A stretch of 64,000 nt of DNA, taken from positions 1 to 64,000 of the forward strand of contig WBMZ01000338.1 in assembly GCA_013400975.1 (NCBI GenBank). Direction: 5' to 3'. A model generated the notes under the pieces. It was not told where the DNA came from. It saw nothing but the letters and a program-made list of their open reading frames with translations, and ran no database searches. Source of the DNA: Atrichornis clamosus. Taxonomy: Eukaryota; Chordata; Aves; Passeriformes; Menuridae. Below are positions 1 to 12,325 of this stretch, one piece after another. The translations under genes and the position numbers were made by a program. Positions within the stretch are counted from its first letter, which is position 1, and each line of letters starts with the position of its first letter.

Positions 1-2195
1 TATTGGTTTTTGGGTTTGCTGTTTCTGTTGTTTGTTATGTCCTGTTACATATATACATTCCAGTAAAGAACTGCTATTCCTTTTCCTACATTTGTGCTCA
101 GAAGCCCTGTAATTTCAAAGTTACAATAATTTGGAGGGAGGGGCAATTTCTTCCATTCTAGGAAGATTCCTGCCTTCCTTGGCAGACATTTCTCTTTCAA
201 ACCGAGACAACCAGATAACCCACTGCATCAAACCCGATGCATTCCGTGATTCTGTGAATGAAGGCAGAGGCTTCTGTGAAAAAAAATTCATATAGTTTGG
301 CATTCAGCAACTCAAAAACCAGCACTGTCATAACATACACTATTTTTATTTGCTCTGCAATTCAAGATCAGCGTTAAATTCCTGGAGGGAAGTCATTGCT
401 GCCCTTTGAGATGCTAGCTAAAGGTAAGCAGTCCAGAGCATGTGAAGAGACTCTACTGAGTGAGGCCAGAGAGCACATAGCTTTTGGAACATTTACCAGT
501 TTAAGGTGTTGCTACAGAAGAGCACTTAAGCCCATATTTCTCCCAAGGATTACCTGCAATTTCTGCTGCCACAACCTGAAACTTCCTGTTCTGCACTCAA
601 GAGCAGCCAGTTCACATGCCAGCAGCTGCTGCATCTGGCATTAAGTAGATAACCCTTTTAATTTACTAAAAATATTTTTTTAAAAAGCACTAATTACTGA
701 CAAGAGTGTGCACTTGCTTATCATGGGAAAGTGTAAAGTCAACCATTTTAGCAGTCATTGTCACTGGTAGCCAAAGGTAAATATCATGTGTCAGCACTGT
801 TAGCACAAGCTGTTTGTCTTCTGCAAAAACATACCTCAGTATCAATTAATTATTTCAAGTTTCTTTTCCAGAAGTATATAGCCCTGTATATACTTCAGAC
901 TTGGGGAAAAAAAACCCCTCTTATTTCCCACAAGTGCTTCAAGACAGTGTGCAAGCATTATACCAAGACATTGTCCACTGCACTAGAGATGCTGCACACT
1001 GGGAAGTGACTGCGATAAAGATTACAGGGATGAAAAGCACGGAGGACAACAGCTTCAAATAGCAATCAGATATCCCTTAAATGCAATAAGAAAAGGATGC
1101 ATCTTTTGAAATGCTGCAGTTTTGTAAACATGGAGGAGTGTATTTAGAAGAAAGAATGAACATAACCCTTGTATTATATTAATTGCACGAGTCCATCTAG
1201 AAGAGTTTCAAATACTAGAACAGACACTGCCATACAGTAATTTATTGCCTGATTTTACTTCCTATGATAGTTTGAAAATGCAAACCAGTGCCTAATAGTA
1301 ACTTATGTACTAGGAACAGTGTGTGTTTACAACAATTGTATTACTCAGTTTTTGAGAAAAACACCATGAGCAATGACTATGATTATAGACAGAACACAAC
1401 AAGATAGGTGGGATCACACATCATTACACTCACAACTGGTCAGAGAACATTTTTAATACAGTCTGAACACTGCACAGCTGTACCTGCCTGTAACTCTGGA
1501 ACCAAGAGACAATTTAGAGCACATTAATCACGAACATGGGGGAAAGCAAATAAAAACAGTTTCTACAAGGAATTACTTATTAATAGCAGAGATGTGATTA
1601 CTTTTGCTCATCAATTTCAAAGATTATGGGAAGAAGAAAAATCCCATTATTGGTTGATCTGGATGCCAGAGAGAAGGAAGGTCTCTCTCAACACCTTATT
1701 AATAACATTCTCACTTGAGATACAGAGAGTTTTTTAATCTGTAATACCAGCATGCAGGTGCTACCACAGCACTAAGCAAAGGTGGAAAGGGTACAGAAGT
1801 TCTGAACACTGTGCTTATTGCTCATGTAGCAGCACTCTCCTCACTCTTGCTAAAGGCTTTGAGCAAGAGATATGTCCACTACCTCAAAATTTCACTGAAC
1901 TCAACAGTGCAGTTACTGGCAAACTAAGAATATCGAGTAACAATGACATGGCTTCCAAAAACTGCTTTGGTGCTCTGCCTTGGTAGAGGAAAAAAACTCA
2001 AACCCAAACCAACAACACACAGGAATTTTGTGCCTATGACTTCCTGGCTAACTTAATTCCTCGCTGTCCCAGGTCTGCCTCAAGCAATATTAATTTGTGA
2101 ACACACATAGCATTTAAGATTATCAACGGTAGTGTAAACTGGAAGCAATGCAATACCACAGAGTTGACCTTCACACCTGGTTTCCTCAGGATTAC
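1..2195 (-). other. DGKQ: DGKQ intron, 3' side, runs off the left edge
   Basis: AT-rich sequence without a recognisable exon or repeat. I searched the minus strand for the next accessory-domain exon (the one that should begin by completing the split Arg codon of exon 2196-2296 and continue with a His-Asn-Lys-Gly-like stretch) and did not find it, so it should lie left of position 1. Short open frames at 121-303, 396-644 and 758-1009 look like chance. Confidence 0.7.
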
Positions 2196-2296
2196 CTGCT
2201 ATTAAATTTCCCTGGTTCTTCTTCTCTAGCATGATGGAAGTCCAAGCTCAACTCTGCGTCAATGCCAAGACCACAGTAATTGTTCATCTGTACAAT
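2196..2296 (-). CDS. DGKQ: DGKQ exon: start of accessory kinase domain
   Basis: A 101-bp exon encoding 33 codons plus two bases of a split Arg codon. It begins with Ile-Val-Gln-Met and contains the motif [16 protein letters not shown], the opening of the diacylglycerol kinase accessory domain, which packs against the catalytic lobe. The end reads [10 protein letters not shown]. The acceptor is TTTTCATCAG and the donor is GTAATC, a fairly weak site. It joins in phase 0 to the exon at 3753-3934. It is the last exon of the gene visible in this window. No frameshift or missing motif is seen. Confidence 0.93.
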
Positions 2297-3752
2297 CTGA
2301 TGAAAAGAAAAAATAAAGGTATCATTTCTTGCTTTCATTTATTAATGAAAAATTAAGAACTTCCAGTTTTTCAACAAAAGCAAGCTTTGCAGATGATCCT
2401 TCCAAATCACTTGCATCTTGACAGATTCTGGAAAACATTTTCCAGAAACACTGCACTAAAAATAAAGCTGTATGAACAACTGTTGACATGTGTAGTCATT
2501 ATTTCCAAAGTATCAGAAATTTAATCTTAATTAAAAGTAACAAGCATAATAAGGCAGAAATAAAAAGAAATTCAGAAATAAAACCAATTCAACCTCTCAA
2601 AATGATTCTATGCAATAACTTCACAAGTTGCTGAACACTAACTAATGCCACTATTATTTTTGGCATCAGCCATGGATTTATATCACATAATTGGGAAGAC
2701 ACTCTTACTTTGGAAAGTGACCAGCTTACACCAGATGAATTAAGAACTTGACTTTACTTACTCGGTTCTGTTTTGACTAGCTCCCTATAATGCCAGTCCC
2801 AAATTCCTACAGATTTCGACCATTTCTTCCGTTAATTCTTCCTTTGCATGCCAGTTCATTCCATACCTTTTTTATCCTAGTCCTTGACTCTCCCACCCTT
2901 CACCTTTAAAAAGCAGATTAGGCACTCAGGGAAAATCGGTGTGTCTCCAACAATGAAAAACTGCTGGAACCTGAACATTTTAAATCCTCCGACTGACTGA
3001 TAATGCCTAGGATCTTCCTGTGATCAGACTAAAATCTTAGACAATTGCTATCATTGTTATGATTTCCTACTTTTTTTTTTGCAAGCTCCTTGTCCAATTT
3101 CTTTCTTTTGTCTGAATATAGACAGAACCAGGATTCACATAAAGTTCCGAAGTCACCATCTACAATCAACATGTTTATTTTCCTAAACAGAAACAAGTTA
3201 ATATGAACCAAGGGACAGTGACGTTCACACACACACAAAAATGCAAATAACAGATGACAGATATACAAACATAATGGCACTAACATGACTGAAGGATTTA
3301 CTTTCTGAATATGCTAGCTACTCCTAGTAATTTCTTAGTGAAAGATGAGAGTACCTTTTGGGGAAGGGAGTGTTTTTTTGGTTGACACTCCAGTTTTACA
3401 AGTGTTTTGGAAAGTGTTTTGGCATTCCTTCCAAAGCCTTTTCTTATTTGAGAAATAATTTTCTTTCCAATTGAAGTAAATAGGAATGCCATTGCCATGT
3501 GAATATTTTCATTAATCCTCTATCAGATGCTTTTTGCTGAACAGCTACAAAACATGCTCTGCAGTCAACCAGCTCTGCCAAAACTGAAACCCTAGATCCA
3601 GATGTATGCTGTATTCACTAAGAAACAGCTCAATAAGGCCCAAGCGCAAAGACAAGTGAGCAATAAAAATGAAACTACGTTAACACCCATCATCTTTGTG
3701 ATTTTCGCTAGAACAGTTCCTAAGAAATCAACCCAAATAGTGCTCAGCTCAC
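2297..3752 (-). other. DGKQ: DGKQ intron (1.46 kb)
   Basis: AT-rich intron between the catalytic and accessory exons. I see no repeat family, RNA gene or further exon in it. Two open frames on the minus strand at 3029-3286 and 3298-3498 have no recognisable content. Confidence 0.7.
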
Positions 3753-3934
3753 CTTTGGAGGCTCAGGTTCTGCAACGCCATTTTCTGCACCTTCAGCTGG
3801 CTCTTCTGCATCCAAAAGGATAGTCCAGCGATCCATAAGAACATCATCTGCCTCATCCACAGAAACTAAAATGGAGTACGGGTCCTCCCCACTGTAGCCA
3901 GCTCCCCAGCGCAAGACCCTCCCCAAGTCATTAC
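3753..3934 (-). CDS. DGKQ: DGKQ exon: end of catalytic domain
   Basis: A 182-bp exon. Its first two bases complete a Gly codon, followed by 60 codons starting NDLGRVLRWGAGYSGED, the conserved block after the ATP-site loop in the catalytic domain. It continues with SVDEADDVLMDRWTILLDAE and a Glu- and Pro-rich stretch ending EPEPPK, which links the catalytic and accessory lobes. The acceptor is TTGCCCAG and the donor is GTGAGC. Phases match both neighbours. The RWGAGYSGED and DRWTILLD blocks agree closely with human theta, which argues against the other kinase isoforms. Confidence 0.96.
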
Positions 3935-4514
3935 CTGGGCAACAGTGAAGAACACCAAAATATGACTGTATTTCTTAACCAGCGCATCAGCCCTGTTTTA
4001 CAAATCACATTGCATCAAGGTGCTTCAAACAAGTCACGGAATTAATTCGTTTTGAAACAAGAGTTAAATAGCTGAAAAAATATCTAGGTTTTGTTGTGTC
4101 TGCATGTGTGCTTACTATTGCATACAGACACACCGTCTCATCTGAAATGTTTTCATAAAAAGTGATAGAAAAACCTGCTATGAAGTTGAGACACCAAGGA
4201 GTGACTGAGTTCACTGCTTTACAGCAATGGCTGATGCACCTGTGGTTGTCAGAAGCAGAATATTTTGCCCCCCAGAATATTCTGCCCACTCACCCACACC
4301 CATAACAACACTCCTGCTGCTCGTTTTTCCTGGTGCCTTTTTTCAGAAAGCATGACTAATGTTTCATTGAAAAGCTGATATTGCGGTTTACTTTCCAGCA
4401 CCAGCCAGAGCTGAATCGCAGCATCTCAGATGCAAAACTGGTCCTTTTTCAGACAGATAATGATAAACCTGGAGGACTTCTGCCCTCAGAAAGGGTTCTT
4501 GCTGTGATTCTCAC
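3935..4514 (-). other. DGKQ: DGKQ intron (0.58 kb)
   Basis: Short intron inside the catalytic domain, splitting a Gly codon. No repeat or other feature is recognised. Confidence 0.75.
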
Positions 4515-4663
4515 CTGTTCCTAAAGGTAAGATGGCAACTGAGGGCTCTGAGCACACCAGCTTGTGCCTGATCTCCTCGAGTGCACCAAGGACCCAGCCA
4601 ACTGTGCCATCCCCTCCGCACACCAGCACTCGGAAGGAGGGGACTTTGGAGAATGTGTGAAAC
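4515..4663 (-). CDS. DGKQ: DGKQ exon: catalytic GGDGT motif
   Basis: A 149-bp exon that carries the heart of the kinase. It reads [20 protein letters not shown] and, further on, [17 protein letters not shown] is the nucleotide-binding motif shared by lipid kinases of this fold, and loss of its second Gly is known to kill activity in diacylglycerol kinases; here it is intact. The first base completes a Gly codon from the exon at 6009-6160, and the last base opens the Gly codon finished at 3934. The acceptor ends ATGGAG and has a mixed pyrimidine tract; the donor is GTGAGA. The acceptor is the only one giving a continuous frame. Confidence 0.96.
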
Positions 4664-6008
4664 CTCCATTGCAAAACGAAGCACAGGGGAAAAGAAATGT
4701 TGAAATGGAACACAGGAAATGCAAGTCTCATCATATGCTATTTAAAATAACACAGTATTACTGAATTTCTGCTCCACGCCCCCCTTTACCATTGGTTTCT
4801 GAATCAACTTCAACAAAGTGAATGGAAAAATAGGAAATTTTAGATAAAGCTGATTTTAAAAAGAGTGAAAACCACATTCCTCTAAAATTCTTCACAGAGT
4901 TAAACGGTTCATCACTTCCTTCTTTGAGGGCACAGAGACCTAACTAGTCATAATTTCAATGTGAACATCTGTAACTCTAAATCGTAGTGGAGATGTTGAT
5001 TAATGGTGATGTTTTTTACTTAGTAATAGGAATCACAGTACATTTTCTTCTTCATAGTACTGTTTTCCTGGTGACTCTTACCTTTTGTGGCTTTTCATCC
5101 TACATACCAAGATATCATGCAAAAGAATTGTTATTTCCCATTGCACAAGAAGCAATGAACAAGTGGGAGCATTCTGCCGTAAAGCAACAGAAAGATTCCA
5201 AGGCCAAAACAAAAGGATCTAGTTATTGAAGTTGCAGCTTGAAATGTGTTAGAAAGACAACAGAATTATACAGTTCTCACAGCAAAATTAGTTTGTGTAG
5301 CTTGTTTATCTTGCCTCCTACGTAAGCTGCATTTCTTCCAACAAAGCTTTTGTTCTGAAGATGTTGTCAAGATGAGTTTTCTATTAACGCAGTGCTGAAG
5401 GAATGAGAATCAGGCTACAACCATCTCTTTCAGTTTTATGAAGCTGTAACAAAGTGGGGTTGACTAAATCAAGTCATCAGTTCCTGCCTCCCTACAAGCA
5501 CATTATGTCCTGTTCCTTGTAGAAATCTTGCAGCTGTGATCGGGCAGGGCTCATTAATTCTGCAATTATGGCCAAGTTTCAAGAATCAAGATAGAAAATC
5601 TTATTATACTTTCCTGGTAGTTCCCATGAAACATCAGAAGAAATAAAAGCAAAAATCAGCCCTTATCAGGAAATGTGACATTTCTCTTTCTATCTCCATT
5701 CAAATATAAAATCTTTTTATTTTTAATAATTACTACTGTAAAGTGCGTATGACTTTCCCAGGGCCAGATTCTGCTAGGCTTGACAGAAGTATATACATCA
5801 GTAACTACTCTATTCTGTTTTCTTTAGAGAACCTCAAAGTTTAAATCTGTTCTCACAGTAAGAACCAGTCAGAAGGAAGTGATCCACTGCCCTGGTCTTC
5901 AGGCACAGAACAGAAGCAATTTAGATCATCAAAATAAGTGAACCTAATCCATCCTTTAAAAAAATAACAAAACAATGTAAATTAAAAAACTAAGATATGA
6001 CTACTTAC
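4664..6008 (-). other. DGKQ: DGKQ intron (1.35 kb)
   Basis: Intron between the first and second catalytic-domain exons. It is AT-rich and no repeat is recognised. An 80-codon open frame on the plus strand (4987-5229) resembles no protein I know. Confidence 0.7.
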
Positions 6009-6160
6009 CCAGGCAGTGGGCCCCCATTGGTAAGTTCAAACACCTGATGTGGGTTTAGCAGCTTTCTAAAACTATACAGCAGATCCCGACCTTTCAGACC
6101 ACCACTTTTTGGATTCACAAATACAAGAAGTGGGCAGCAATTCTGTGGTATCTTGGAAGC
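6009..6160 (-). CDS. DGKQ: DGKQ exon: start of catalytic domain
   Basis: A 152-bp exon of 50 codons plus two bases. It starts in phase 0 with [20 protein letters not shown]; the [12 protein letters not shown] block is the standard entry to the diacylglycerol kinase catalytic domain. It continues with [20 protein letters not shown] and ends TNGGPLPG. The acceptor is TTACTTTCAG and the donor is GTAAGT. Against human theta, the joint with the exon at 13956-14071 appears to lack about one residue, which is a normal linker difference. Confidence 0.96.
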
Positions 6161-8387
6161 CTGAAAGTAAACAAGAAAAAAGTATTAGTCAATACCATGA
6201 ACAGGCAGCAAAATTACTGCTGCATCTCAGAAATACTACCTGATGCTTCCTTGATGCTTAGTAAAAAAAATTCAGATTCTATAAATAAAAAGATTCAATG
6301 TCCAGACAGTGGACAAGTTAGCTGCTGATCTTGATTCCCTAGGAACTGAAGTCTCCTTAAACCACTCCAACTACACATTTGAGCCTAACATTAGAAACAC
6401 AGGCATTGTAAGTAGCCCTTCCTACACATTTTCAGTGAACAGTCTGCGCCAAAGAAAAATAAGGGATGGGAGCCGTGTATTATTAACACAGTTTCCTTGA
6501 AAAGGAGAGCTTCTTCCCAAACCAACTGAAAAATTTTTCTTTAGTTTTGTGGGGGTCTTAGAATGCATGTCAATTTACAAGGGCAAAACATTTAAAAATG
6601 AAGATGTTCGGGGCAGACACTGGCGTATCTCTCCCTGTGAAATACGAAGCTGAAAGCTTCTTTTAAAAATATGTAAGTAAAGCTTTTTTTGTCGAGAGGA
6701 TTTAATCAGGGCTGCCAGGATATTATGATGTACTGAAGCTGGTGCTGAAAGGGCTCTCAAAGCATCCAGAAACCACTACAAAGGAAGCCAATGGACATGG
6801 CAGAGGTTGGATTTTCTGGGACATTCCATGGACTGCATGGGAACAATACCTGCAGCCCCAGCAGAGGTCAAAAATTCCAGCCAACAGAAGAAGCATCCCG
6901 TTGGAAACTGGTTTTCAGCCAGCCTGCCTGCGCATAAATAGTTCTGTAAAATAATTTGTAAATTCTAGAAACATCAGAAGACAACAGCACACCTTTCATC
7001 TGTCCTGCCACAGGGCTGGGGTGCAGGTACGTGCCAGAAAAGTCTACTGGACATTTCAACAAGTGCACTTCAAAACAGAAATGTTTGCTATAGTCCCTAG
7101 GTTGTGTTAATTCGTATTTACAAATTGGACAGCATTCAGGGAACAGCAATTTGTCACGCAGCTGACCGGATGGATTCAGGGAACAGAACAACAGTGCTAA
7201 ATATAAGTCAATTTAGAAAAGAATGATTCAGGGGGCGGTGAGGCAGCAGCATGACTGCAGTGTGCAAGCATGTGGAGAGATACCAAAAGCTACAGACGGG
7301 AGGAGCCTACACACAGAGAGACAGTCAACTGCTGCCTGTGACTGACCAACACAGAGCATGATCTGAGGTGAACAATGGAGAAATTGGGTCAAATTAATGA
7401 GTTAAATTTGTGGGGATGCAAAAAGGAGTCTGACATTGAGATACCCCAGATCTCTGAGCTGATTCAGACACTTAGAAGCAAATTATTGTTTGGATCTTCA
7501 GAGTACTTGAGAGATTTCCTCCAATTTTTTGTTCTTAGAGAGCTGGGTGCTAATCCTCTGCAAGTCACACCCTGCCAGATGTGTCAAGATAGACAAACAC
7601 ATAAAAATCCTTCTCCTCTAACACTGCCTGCATGGAGAAGTGCTCTCTGCCATCCAGTGTAACTTGTCTCTTGACAAAGAGAAAACAAACTGGGAAGAAG
7701 AACACTAAGCAGGTATGAAGGCTGGTGGAGCAGGCACACACTTCTCTTGCCCCTTCTTTACTTGTCTTTTAGATTCTACTGGAGACATTCCATTTGAAAA
7801 TATATCTGTTTTCTTGAAAAATAAAGGAGCCAAAGAAGGGCTGTTTTGGGGGACAAAAAGCCAAAAGAACCTCAATATTTTGTTTTACTGGAAAGGTTCC
7901 ACTCCTGACAAAACAAGTAGGTTGGCGAGAAAGAGGCTGCAAAGCTGTCCACACAGCTCTCTCCAAAGGGACCACCTTCATGCTAAACTGTGACAACTGA
8001 GGTCAAAACACCTCTCACTTCTACATTCAGGCCTTATTGGAACAGGGGAAGCAATTACTCAAAGTGTGCCCAACACATAACAAGGGTAATATATTCATTT
8101 CTGTTAAGCACATAGAAAGGGTATTTGTAGGCAGCAGAGGAAGTCTGTAGAAAACAATGCATGCCACTGTCACAAAAAGGAAGGACTCCTTGACTATTAC
8201 AGTCAACAGCTCAAGGATCCACACATCCCAAAGAGACAAGTGGATTTCCTCCCCTTGAGTCATTCCAAGCATTAATGAAAGAGTAGGCAGAGCTCTGGCT
8301 TTTTCAGAAGTAAGGGACATCTTGTTACTCCATCAGTTCCTGCACCACCATCTGCCACATCCCACTTGGAATAGACCTTTGATAATC

Positions 8388-9150
8388 ATGGAATCATCAT
8401 GGTTGGAAGAGACCTTTGAAGTCACCCAGTCCAACCACCCACCCAGCACTGCCACTGTAATCCCTGAACCACTAAACCACATCACCCAGCGCCAGATCCA
8501 GATGCCTCTAGAACACCTCCAGTGATGGTGACTCTACCACCTCCCTGGGCAACCTATTCCAATGCCTGACCACCCTAACAGCAAAAATTTTTTTCCAATA
8601 TCTAATCTGAATCTCCCCTGTCTCAGATTAAGGCCATTTCCTCTTGTCCTCCTACTGCAAGCATGGCAGAGGAGACCGACCCGCACGTCACCACACTCTC
8701 CTTTCAGGGAGTTGTAGAGAGCAATGGGGTCACTCCCGAGCCTCCTCTTCTGGAGACTAAACAATCCCAGCTCCCTCAGCCATTTCTCATAAGACATGTT
8801 TTCTGGTCCTTTCATGACCCTTGTTCCCTTCTATGGGCCCACTCCAGCATCTCAATGTCCTTTTTAAAGTGAGGGACCCAGAACTGGACACAGAACTCAA
8901 GGTGTGGCCTCACCAGTGCTGGGTGCAGGGGGACGANCCTCACCAGTGCTGGGTGCAGGGGGACGATCACTGCCCTGGTCCTCCTGGCCACACTATTACT
9001 GATACAGGCCAGGAAGCCATTGGCTTCCTCAGCCACCTGGACACACTTTTGGCTCATATTCAGCCTGATGTCGACCAGCACTCCCAGGTCCTTTAGTGAT
9101 AGAACACTTTCCAGCCACTCTGCTCCAGCCTGTAGTGCTCTGTAGGGTTA
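8388..9150 (-). mobile_element. CR1 LINE, 5'-truncated, antisense on plus strand
   Basis: Chicken-repeat-1 non-LTR retrotransposon lying with its sense strand on the minus strand, the same direction as DGKQ. On the plus strand it starts with the reversed 3' tail (AATCATGGAATCATCATGG), followed by GGTTGGAAGAGACC, which is highly typical of CR1 ends. The minus-strand frame includes [36 protein letters not shown] and [11 protein letters not shown], the C-terminal part of the CR1 reverse transcriptase protein. The frame is broken by stops and by an N, and the 5' part of the element is missing, so it is inactive. Boundaries are accurate to about 20 bp. Confidence 0.92.
8908..8966. repeat. 29-bp exact direct duplication around a single N
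   Basis: The 29 bases at 8908-8936 recur exactly at 8938-8966, with one unresolved base (N) at 8937 between them. The duplication lies inside the CR1 copy. The pattern is what an assembler leaves when two overlapping contig ends are joined through an N rather than merged, so it is probably not biological. Confidence 0.9.
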
Positions 9151-11020
9151 AATCCCACAAGCAACAAAAGGCAGAGCAGCTCTGAAAGGAAACATCATGT
9201 CCCATGGGGTAACAGAGCAAACTGTTCCCTTCCAGCACTCTTAGTTCAGCTTCTACTCTGCCTGACCCTCTCTCCTGTCCACTTCCCATTTCTTCCTCTT
9301 CAAGTTTTCTTAATACCTAAATTTCAACTTCAGCCGCTTCAATTTTCTAAACAATACCGGCAACCTGAAACCTCAGGCTTGGTCTAATGCCTGGAAACTT
9401 GAGGGGTTTAAAAAAAGGAGGTTAACAGGATAATAAAAAGAAGGAAATATGAAGTTCTGCAGCTCAAAGTAAACAATAACTTTTTCAAAAAAGAATAAGA
9501 GTAAAGAAACAGCCCAACAGTAAGTCTAACAAATATCTTTCTCGAGTGTAACAAGAACATTTGATTATCTTCTCTTCTTCAGGGAATCAGTTTCTAAAAA
9601 TACTGGTTTGGGACATTTAGAAAGGACATGTTGAACACGTGTTTTATATTACTTGCTTTTACAAGCACGTTCTAATGCACTGGGTTTAAAACCAAGTAAC
9701 TAAAATAATTCAGAAGCAACTTAAGGGAATCACAATGATTTTTTGAGACATGGTAGACTCTAAAGCATTCAAAAGCAGAGCTGCATTTTGTAAAGTTGTC
9801 TGAGATCTTACCCAAGTAAACATAAATTGTTGCAAATATGTATTTGCAGTTTCTACAAAATTGCCATCTACATTTCCTGTTGTGTCAATACTGTACCAAA
9901 AAAACCCCAAGCCAGTTAAACATACACCCTCAATGCTACTAAGATTCACTAAGCTGTGGAAATGCCTGGAACTACTAAAATATCTGTATCTAGTGTAAAC
10001 TGAGCAATCCCATTACTCAAACCCACCTTTGTTCAAGTATCTTCTAATGTAAATTCCTAATTATACTCATTTAGTACTAGATGAACCTATGCAAAATAAA
10101 AAGAAGTATTCGAGAAAGTGCTTATCCTCACTGTGAACTTGCTTCCCATCATGACTCTTCATTAAGCTTAAAGGAGTAAGAAACACTGCTAAATCCCTAC
10201 ATAAAGGCCAGCTTCTAAGAAAACAATTACTTTTTGGTAGGGATCAAAAACTCTGACAGTTTGTACAGTAGAGCAGGGCTGCTGCTGTGCTTTCTCAAGA
10301 ATGCACTTCTCTGTTACAATTACAGACAGCCAAGGTAGCATCCTTATGCGGCACAATTTAAAAAAATTCCTTAATAAAACCCTACTGGGGACGTACGAAT
10401 GAGTTTGTTACTGAGCAGAAGAGAATATGTGACTCACAGTCTGAGGACTCCCTTCCCCCGTTAGCCCTCGCTTCAGTGCTGCGCTTGAGGAGTGAAATCT
10501 GCAGAGGGGTTCTGTGTTGGCTGGCATTCAGGAAGGAATTTATTGCTCCTTGCTTAGAGACAGCTGAAGGAGGCTGCGTGATTTAGACACTCTGACAGTC
10601 ACTGCAAATTGCTTAATTTGTCAGGAGTAGCACAACATGGCTTAAGGCTGGGGCAAGATGTTTATTATCCATGCTAATCCTCTTTCCATTGAGTGTATTG
10701 TGTAATCACAGCTCACAACAAAGCAGAACAAGGCGTTCTGTGCCACCAGCCTACCAGTATGACAACCACAGCACATCTTACAGGGTAGTGGGCTGTCTCC
10801 AGGAATTGCAGATATCTCTTAAGTGACAAGTAGAATCCAACAGTTGCAAGCAGGCTGCATGCAGCATCTTCCATGTGCAAGGACTCACAATGCCCCAAGC
10901 ACAAAATTCCTTCACCCTGGCCAGCAAGTACTCATCATCTGATGAGGAATTATGTGCAAGGTGCCGCAACACAACCACAGCAGCAGCTGGGTCAACACAC
11001 AAGCCTTTTGTTTACTTGGA

Positions 11021-11215
11021 AGAATCACAGAATGATTAAAGTTGGAAAAGACCTGTAACACCATGGAGTCCAACCTTTGACCAAACACCACCATGCTGAC
11101 TAGATCAGAGCACTAAGTGTTACGTCCAGTCGTTTCTTGAATACCTCCAGGGATTGGTGACTCCACCACTTCCCTGGGCAGCCCATGCCAGTGCTTGACA
11201 ACCCTTAGAGTGACA
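11021..11215 (-). mobile_element. CR1 3' fragment
   Basis: About 200 bp of CR1 3' end, sense on the minus strand. The plus strand shows GAATCACAGAATGATTAAAG then GTTGGAAAAGACC, and later GGTGACTCCACCACTTCCCT and GGGCAGCCCATGCCAGTGCT, all standard CR1 3'-region blocks. It is heavily 5'-truncated and carries no protein frame. Confidence 0.88.
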
Positions 11216-12240
11216 GGTGAAAAGGGTGACAACCCTTTCAGAAGGGTGCAAAGTAATCTTTCATGGTGTTTAGGCTAAAAGGCTCATTTAACTATGATGC
11301 TCCTAAGATGTAAATATTTGTGTGAGGAATTAGTGGAATGAATGAAATGGAAAATTTCATCTATTTGGGAAACTTCTACATCTTTTCTGCTACTCTTAAG
11401 GAATCTAAATACAGTATATCAGAGGGCATTCCACCAGTAAAAAGGCATTAGTGATAAAGCCACAAAAACCTGTCACAGCACTGGCCTCATACAATTCTCT
11501 GCCGACATCCTTGCTTGCCAGCACTGCAAAAGAAGTTTGTAAATAAGCTCTGAATTGGAAGATTCAGTCCTGCAATGTCATTCACCTTGACATGATACCA
11601 AAGAGCAAAACCAAATGTGCCTGCAGTTCCTTGCACACAGCAGCTAAATAGCTTTATAAAATACTGTACTTTTCACACTTCAATGAAGAGAGTATTTTCA
11701 CTTATTTGAATATTGTGAAATGAAAAAATGTTTGACTAAATTCTTAAAGGCCTGAAACAGCAGAACAGATCAACACATCTTATAACACTAACTGCTTGAC
11801 TTTCTCATAAGCAGCCAGTGAAAACTGATTCTGCATTCAAACTTTTCAGTAATGGTACTGAGGGTGAACTGCTTCTGCTAGACCTGAGCATGCCAGACTA
11901 GAACTGTGCCTCCTCCTTAGAAGATATATCAGACACAGAGTAAACAAATCTCACTCAGAAAAACAGACTAACGACCTGTTAACCACCAATACTTCTGTAC
12001 TTTTATCAACTTTTAAGAAGAGCTGTCTTGGTTTACTGGTTTGGTTTTTTTTCTTAAATTTAATTGGCAATTTGGAAAAATCATTAGCCCTTCATTCCCA
12101 ATTTCTTAGTCTTTCATTCACAAAAGGAAGGTCAAACACAGTGTAAATTTAGTATTGTGCTCAATTCCTGTATATTTCCTGGTACTATATTTAAATGATC
12201 ACACACATAAACAAAGACTAATATTATCACAGGCTAAAAA

Positions 12241-12325
12241 GATAAAAGGTTGGAAAAAACCTCAGGAGGTCATCTAGTCCAATTGCTACCCATAAGTCAA
12301 TAATCACTCATGACTATACCCTACG
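12241..12325 (-). mobile_element. CR1 tail trace (old)
   Basis: A short, diverged piece with the block AAAGGTTGGAAAAAACCTCA followed by AGGTCATCTAGTCCAA, the reversed CR1 3' end. It is too short and diverged to assign to a subfamily. Confidence 0.65.
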
